Shown in pieces: positions 5,967 through 7,517 of a stretch of 7,517 bases of DNA (positions are counted from its first letter, which is position 1; each line of letters begins with the position of its first letter). Both the position numbers and the translations under genes were made by a program. Under the pieces are notes generated by a model, which did not search any database, was not told the origin of the DNA, and was given only the letters and a program-made list of their open reading frames with translations. The stretch comes from UBA11650 sp963997925 (GTDB lineage Bacteria > Chloroflexota > Dehalococcoidia > Lucifugimonadales > UBA3495), in assembly GCA_963997925.1 (NCBI GenBank), contig CAXEOX010000138.1:1-7517 (forward strand), in the 5' to 3' direction.

Positions 5967-6374
5967 TTAGGCGGCAGTGGCCCTGGTAACCCGCCAAAGC
6001 ACGAATGCGCTTATGAGAGCCGTAAACGCCCAAAGCCCGATGATTAGCAACGCCAACGGGATGAGAAGGAACGAGGAAACGTCGCAAGCCGGGTTACTTT
6101 CCTGCACACCAGATCTAGCGGCGTAGTACCCAACCGCCAGTAATGGCAATGCCACCCTGATTATCCCGATCACTCCAGATGTGGCCGCCGCCTTCCTTAC
6201 CTGGCTGTTGGCCGATGCCAGCCATACGAACGCAACAAGGTCCATCGATCCGGGCAGCAATGCCAGACGGATGTGATTCAACTGCCACCACGGTTCGTCT
6301 ATGCCGCAGTTGGGTAGGGTTAACAAGATTCCCATGCTCACGGGCAACGTCACAATAGGCGATAAAATCACCAA
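5967..6374 (-). CDS. Small four-helix membrane protein of unknown function, about 135 aa
   Basis: I do not recognise a family. Four hydrophobic segments are clear, at about 2-20, 34-54, 65-85 and 100-127. Positive residues sit in the loop between helices 2 and 3 (Arg60, Lys61) and at the C-terminus (Arg128, Arg131), so both ends should face the cytoplasm. That places Cys23 (PNCGID) and Cys97 (NPACDV) in the two outer loops, where they could form a disulfide. The start is uncertain: TTG 6374, GTG 6371 and an internal ATG at 6335 all lack a good ribosome binding site, and TAG at 6384-6386 closes the frame upstream. The regular topology argues for a real gene rather than a chance frame. It lies 63 bases downstream of the second LLM gene on the same strand and may be cotranscribed with it. 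Confidence 0.62.
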   Translation of the reverse strand: MVILSPIVTLPVSMGILLTLPNCGIDEPWWQLNHIRLALLPGSMDLVAFVWLASANSQVRKAAATSGVIGIIRVALPLLAVGYYAARSGVQESNPACDVSSFLLIPLALLIIGLWAFTALISAFVLWRVTRATAA

Positions 6375-6437
6375 CAGGAGTGGCTAACGGGGGCTGTTCA
6401 GTCTTGTCAAAATGTTCGGTTTTTGGATGGGCTCGTG

Positions 6438-7295
6438 CTAGATCAGTTTGGCGCACTGGTCGATGATGGGTAGCACGGTGTCACGCTCGGCCGAGGGCAA
6501 TCCAAAGATGACCCGGTCCACTCCCGCCTCTTCTAATCTGCGAATGGCGTCGGGCTCCGGCTGGGACCCGTCCGGGCCCCGAAAGGTCGTGATGTTGATG
6601 GATGCCGGGTCCCGTCCCGCCTCTTCGGCCTGTCGGCGCAGCATGGCAATCTTCTCTTGAAGGCTGGGCCCCCCGGATTGCGGACGGCCGCTGATGGGCA
6701 TCCAACCGTCACAATACTCGACGACCCGGTCGAAGGTAGTTGGCCCGTCGCCTCCCATCAATATTGGTGGATGAGGGCGTTGCACGGGTTTGGGATAGGC
6801 CCACATCTTGTCGAAGTTCACAAACTCGCCGTGGAACTCCGCCTCTTCCCGGGTCCAGATTTCCTTCATAGCTAGGATTCGCTCCCGTAGCAACCGCCAG
6901 CGGCTGCGGGACCTGGTGCCATGATTCGCCATTTCCTCACGGTTCCAGCCGCCGCCGATACCAAAGATGAAGCGTCCATTGGACAGACGGTCCACGCTAG
7001 CGACCTCTTTGGCCATCATGATGGGGTCCCGCTCAATCACCAAGCAGATGCCGGTACCCACCTTCAGGGTAGTTGTAGCCGCTGCGGCAGCGGTCAGCGC
7101 CACGAAGGGGTCGTAGGTGTGCCAGTATTCCTGGGGCAGTTCTGCACCCCCTGGCCAGGGGCTGCGCCGGTCGGCGGGGATATGGGAGTGCTCCGGTACC
7201 CACATGGACTCGAATCCCCGGTCTTCCAGCAACTTGGCCAAGTCGTCGGGGCGGATGGAAAAATCGGTGCAAAACATCATCGCGCCAAAGTCCAT
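6438..7295 (-). CDS. LLM-class F420-dependent oxidoreductase, 285 aa
   Basis: Luciferase-like TIM-barrel oxidoreductase of the F420-binding type common in Actinobacteria and some Chloroflexota; substrate unknown. Family blocks are DFGAMMFCTDFSIRPDDLAK at the N-terminus, EDRGFESMWVPEHSHIP (24-40), VGTGICLVIERDP (79-91), LSNGRFIFGIGGGWNREE (104-121) and PHPPILMGG further on. The GIGGGWNREEM stretch is characteristic of the class with assigned F420-dependent members. I chose ATG 7295, five bases after GGAGG (7301-7305, reverse strand). The frame extends to ATG 7382, but those 29 residues are not family-like and would run through the promoter region. It is only distantly similar to the LLM protein at 3141-4136, so the two are not a recent duplication. 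Probable first gene of a unit with the downstream membrane protein. Confidence 0.93.
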   Translation of the reverse strand: MDFGAMMFCTDFSIRPDDLAKLLEDRGFESMWVPEHSHIPADRRSPWPGGAELPQEYWHTYDPFVALTAAAAATTTLKVGTGICLVIERDPIMMAKEVASVDRLSNGRFIFGIGGGWNREEMANHGTRSRSRWRLLRERILAMKEIWTREEAEFHGEFVNFDKMWAYPKPVQRPHPPILMGGDGPTTFDRVVEYCDGWMPISGRPQSGGPSLQEKIAMLRRQAEEAGRDPASINITTFRGPDGSQPEPDAIRRLEEAGVDRVIFGLPSAERDTVLPIIDQCAKLI

Positions 7296-7334
7296 GGGTA
7301 CCTCCGTAGGACGTGGAATCGTGAACGTCGGGCT

Positions 7335-7373
7335 ATTGTAGCATCGCCGACAACCGACGATAACGCGATTATA
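7335..7373 (-). promoter_or_regulatory. Promoter candidates for the second LLM gene
   Basis: On the reverse strand, TGTGTATAAT contains a perfect TATAAT -10 box (7368-7373) with an extended-type TG upstream; the -35 region is poor. A second, closer -10-like TACAAT lies at 7335-7340. The perfect box would start transcription near 7361, leaving a leader of about 65 bases before ATG 7295. This supports the shorter start for the gene. Confidence 0.5.
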
Positions 7374-7458
7374 CACAGTCATGGCAGAGTGACTCCAAGA
7401 CAGGACCTGGGCGCCAAGAGTCAGTCCTGGAGCAATGTTATCAATAGACTACGTTAGT

Positions 7459-7517
7459 GGGAGGAGATCATAGGGATGCACATCGGACAGAAATCATTGT
7501 TGAGTGGTTGAATACGA
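7459..7517 (+). other. Start of a rightward gene or short leader ORF at the window edge
   Basis: GGGAGGAG (7459-7466) is one of the strongest ribosome binding sites in the window and is followed nine bases later by ATG 7476. The frame reads MHIGQKSLLSG and then meets TGA at 7509-7511, with only six bases left in the window. It may be a short leader peptide, a gene whose true start lies elsewhere, or a frame continuing past TGA. I cannot assign a function. Confidence 0.3.

Noticed and set aside
3141..7295. The two LLM genes as a recent duplication
   Set aside because: They share only family motifs such as SNGRF and differ in length and most of their sequence, so they belong to different subfamilies.
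7391..7429. Inverted repeats CAGGAC/GTCCTG and GACTC/GAGTC upstream of the right-edge ATG
   Set aside because: The stems are short, the loops long and overlapping, and there is no T tract, so this is close to chance expectation.
6921..7457. 178-residue forward open frame
   Set aside because: It is antisense to the second LLM gene and its promoter region, with no recognisable domain.

Overview
The window looks like ordinary chromosomal DNA from a free-living, probably environmental bacterium. It is moderately GC-rich by eye (not counted). Genes are tightly packed on both strands and many stops are TAG. Two luciferase-like (LLM) flavin/F420 oxidoreductases lie beside other generic redox and hydrolase genes. 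This mix is seen in marine Chloroflexota (SAR202/Dehalococcoidia-like) and in Actinobacteria, so taxonomy is a guess. No mobile element, CRISPR array or phage gene was seen.

Layout. 1-54: the 3' part of a tRNA-Asn(GTT). 196-378: a small unrecognised ORF with a strong ribosome binding site. 568-1563 (+): an OsmC-family gene that a standard caller would split in two at an in-frame TGA (751-753). 1593-2969 (-): a probable two-gene operon, msrA followed by an alpha/beta hydrolase. 3141-5966 (+): a probable three-gene operon of an LLM oxidoreductase, an endonuclease/exonuclease/phosphatase-fold hydrolase and a D-2-hydroxyacid dehydrogenase. 5967-7295 (-): a second LLM oxidoreductase followed by a small four-helix membrane protein. 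7459-7517: a good ribosome binding site and ATG at the right edge, interrupted by TGA after 11 codons.

Main discovery. The TGA at 751-753 falls exactly where OsmC/Ohr proteins carry their peroxidatic cysteine. The reading frame continues on both sides with OsmC-like sequence, including the second conserved cysteine in a CPVGQAL motif 63 residues later. A hairpin with a perfect 7-bp upper stem starts 14 nt after the TGA and has a G-first apical loop 21 nt after it, which is the geometry of a bacterial SECIS. I interpret 568-1563 as one 331-residue selenoprotein with Sec62/Cys125. Its C-terminal half is a second, degenerate OsmC-like domain in which the two redox positions are Ser238 and Asp310. 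MsrA nearby ends in TGA at the usual family end, so TGA is still a stop here and the recoding is local.

How the genes may work together. The OsmC-like selenoprotein and MsrA both fit defence against peroxides and oxidised methionine, but they are in separate convergent units, so any link is only proximity. The 3141-5966 operon suggests catabolism of an unidentified substrate (flavin-dependent oxidation, phosphoester cleavage, hydroxyacid/ketoacid interconversion). No selA, selB, selC or selD is in the window, so Sec insertion must depend on genes elsewhere.
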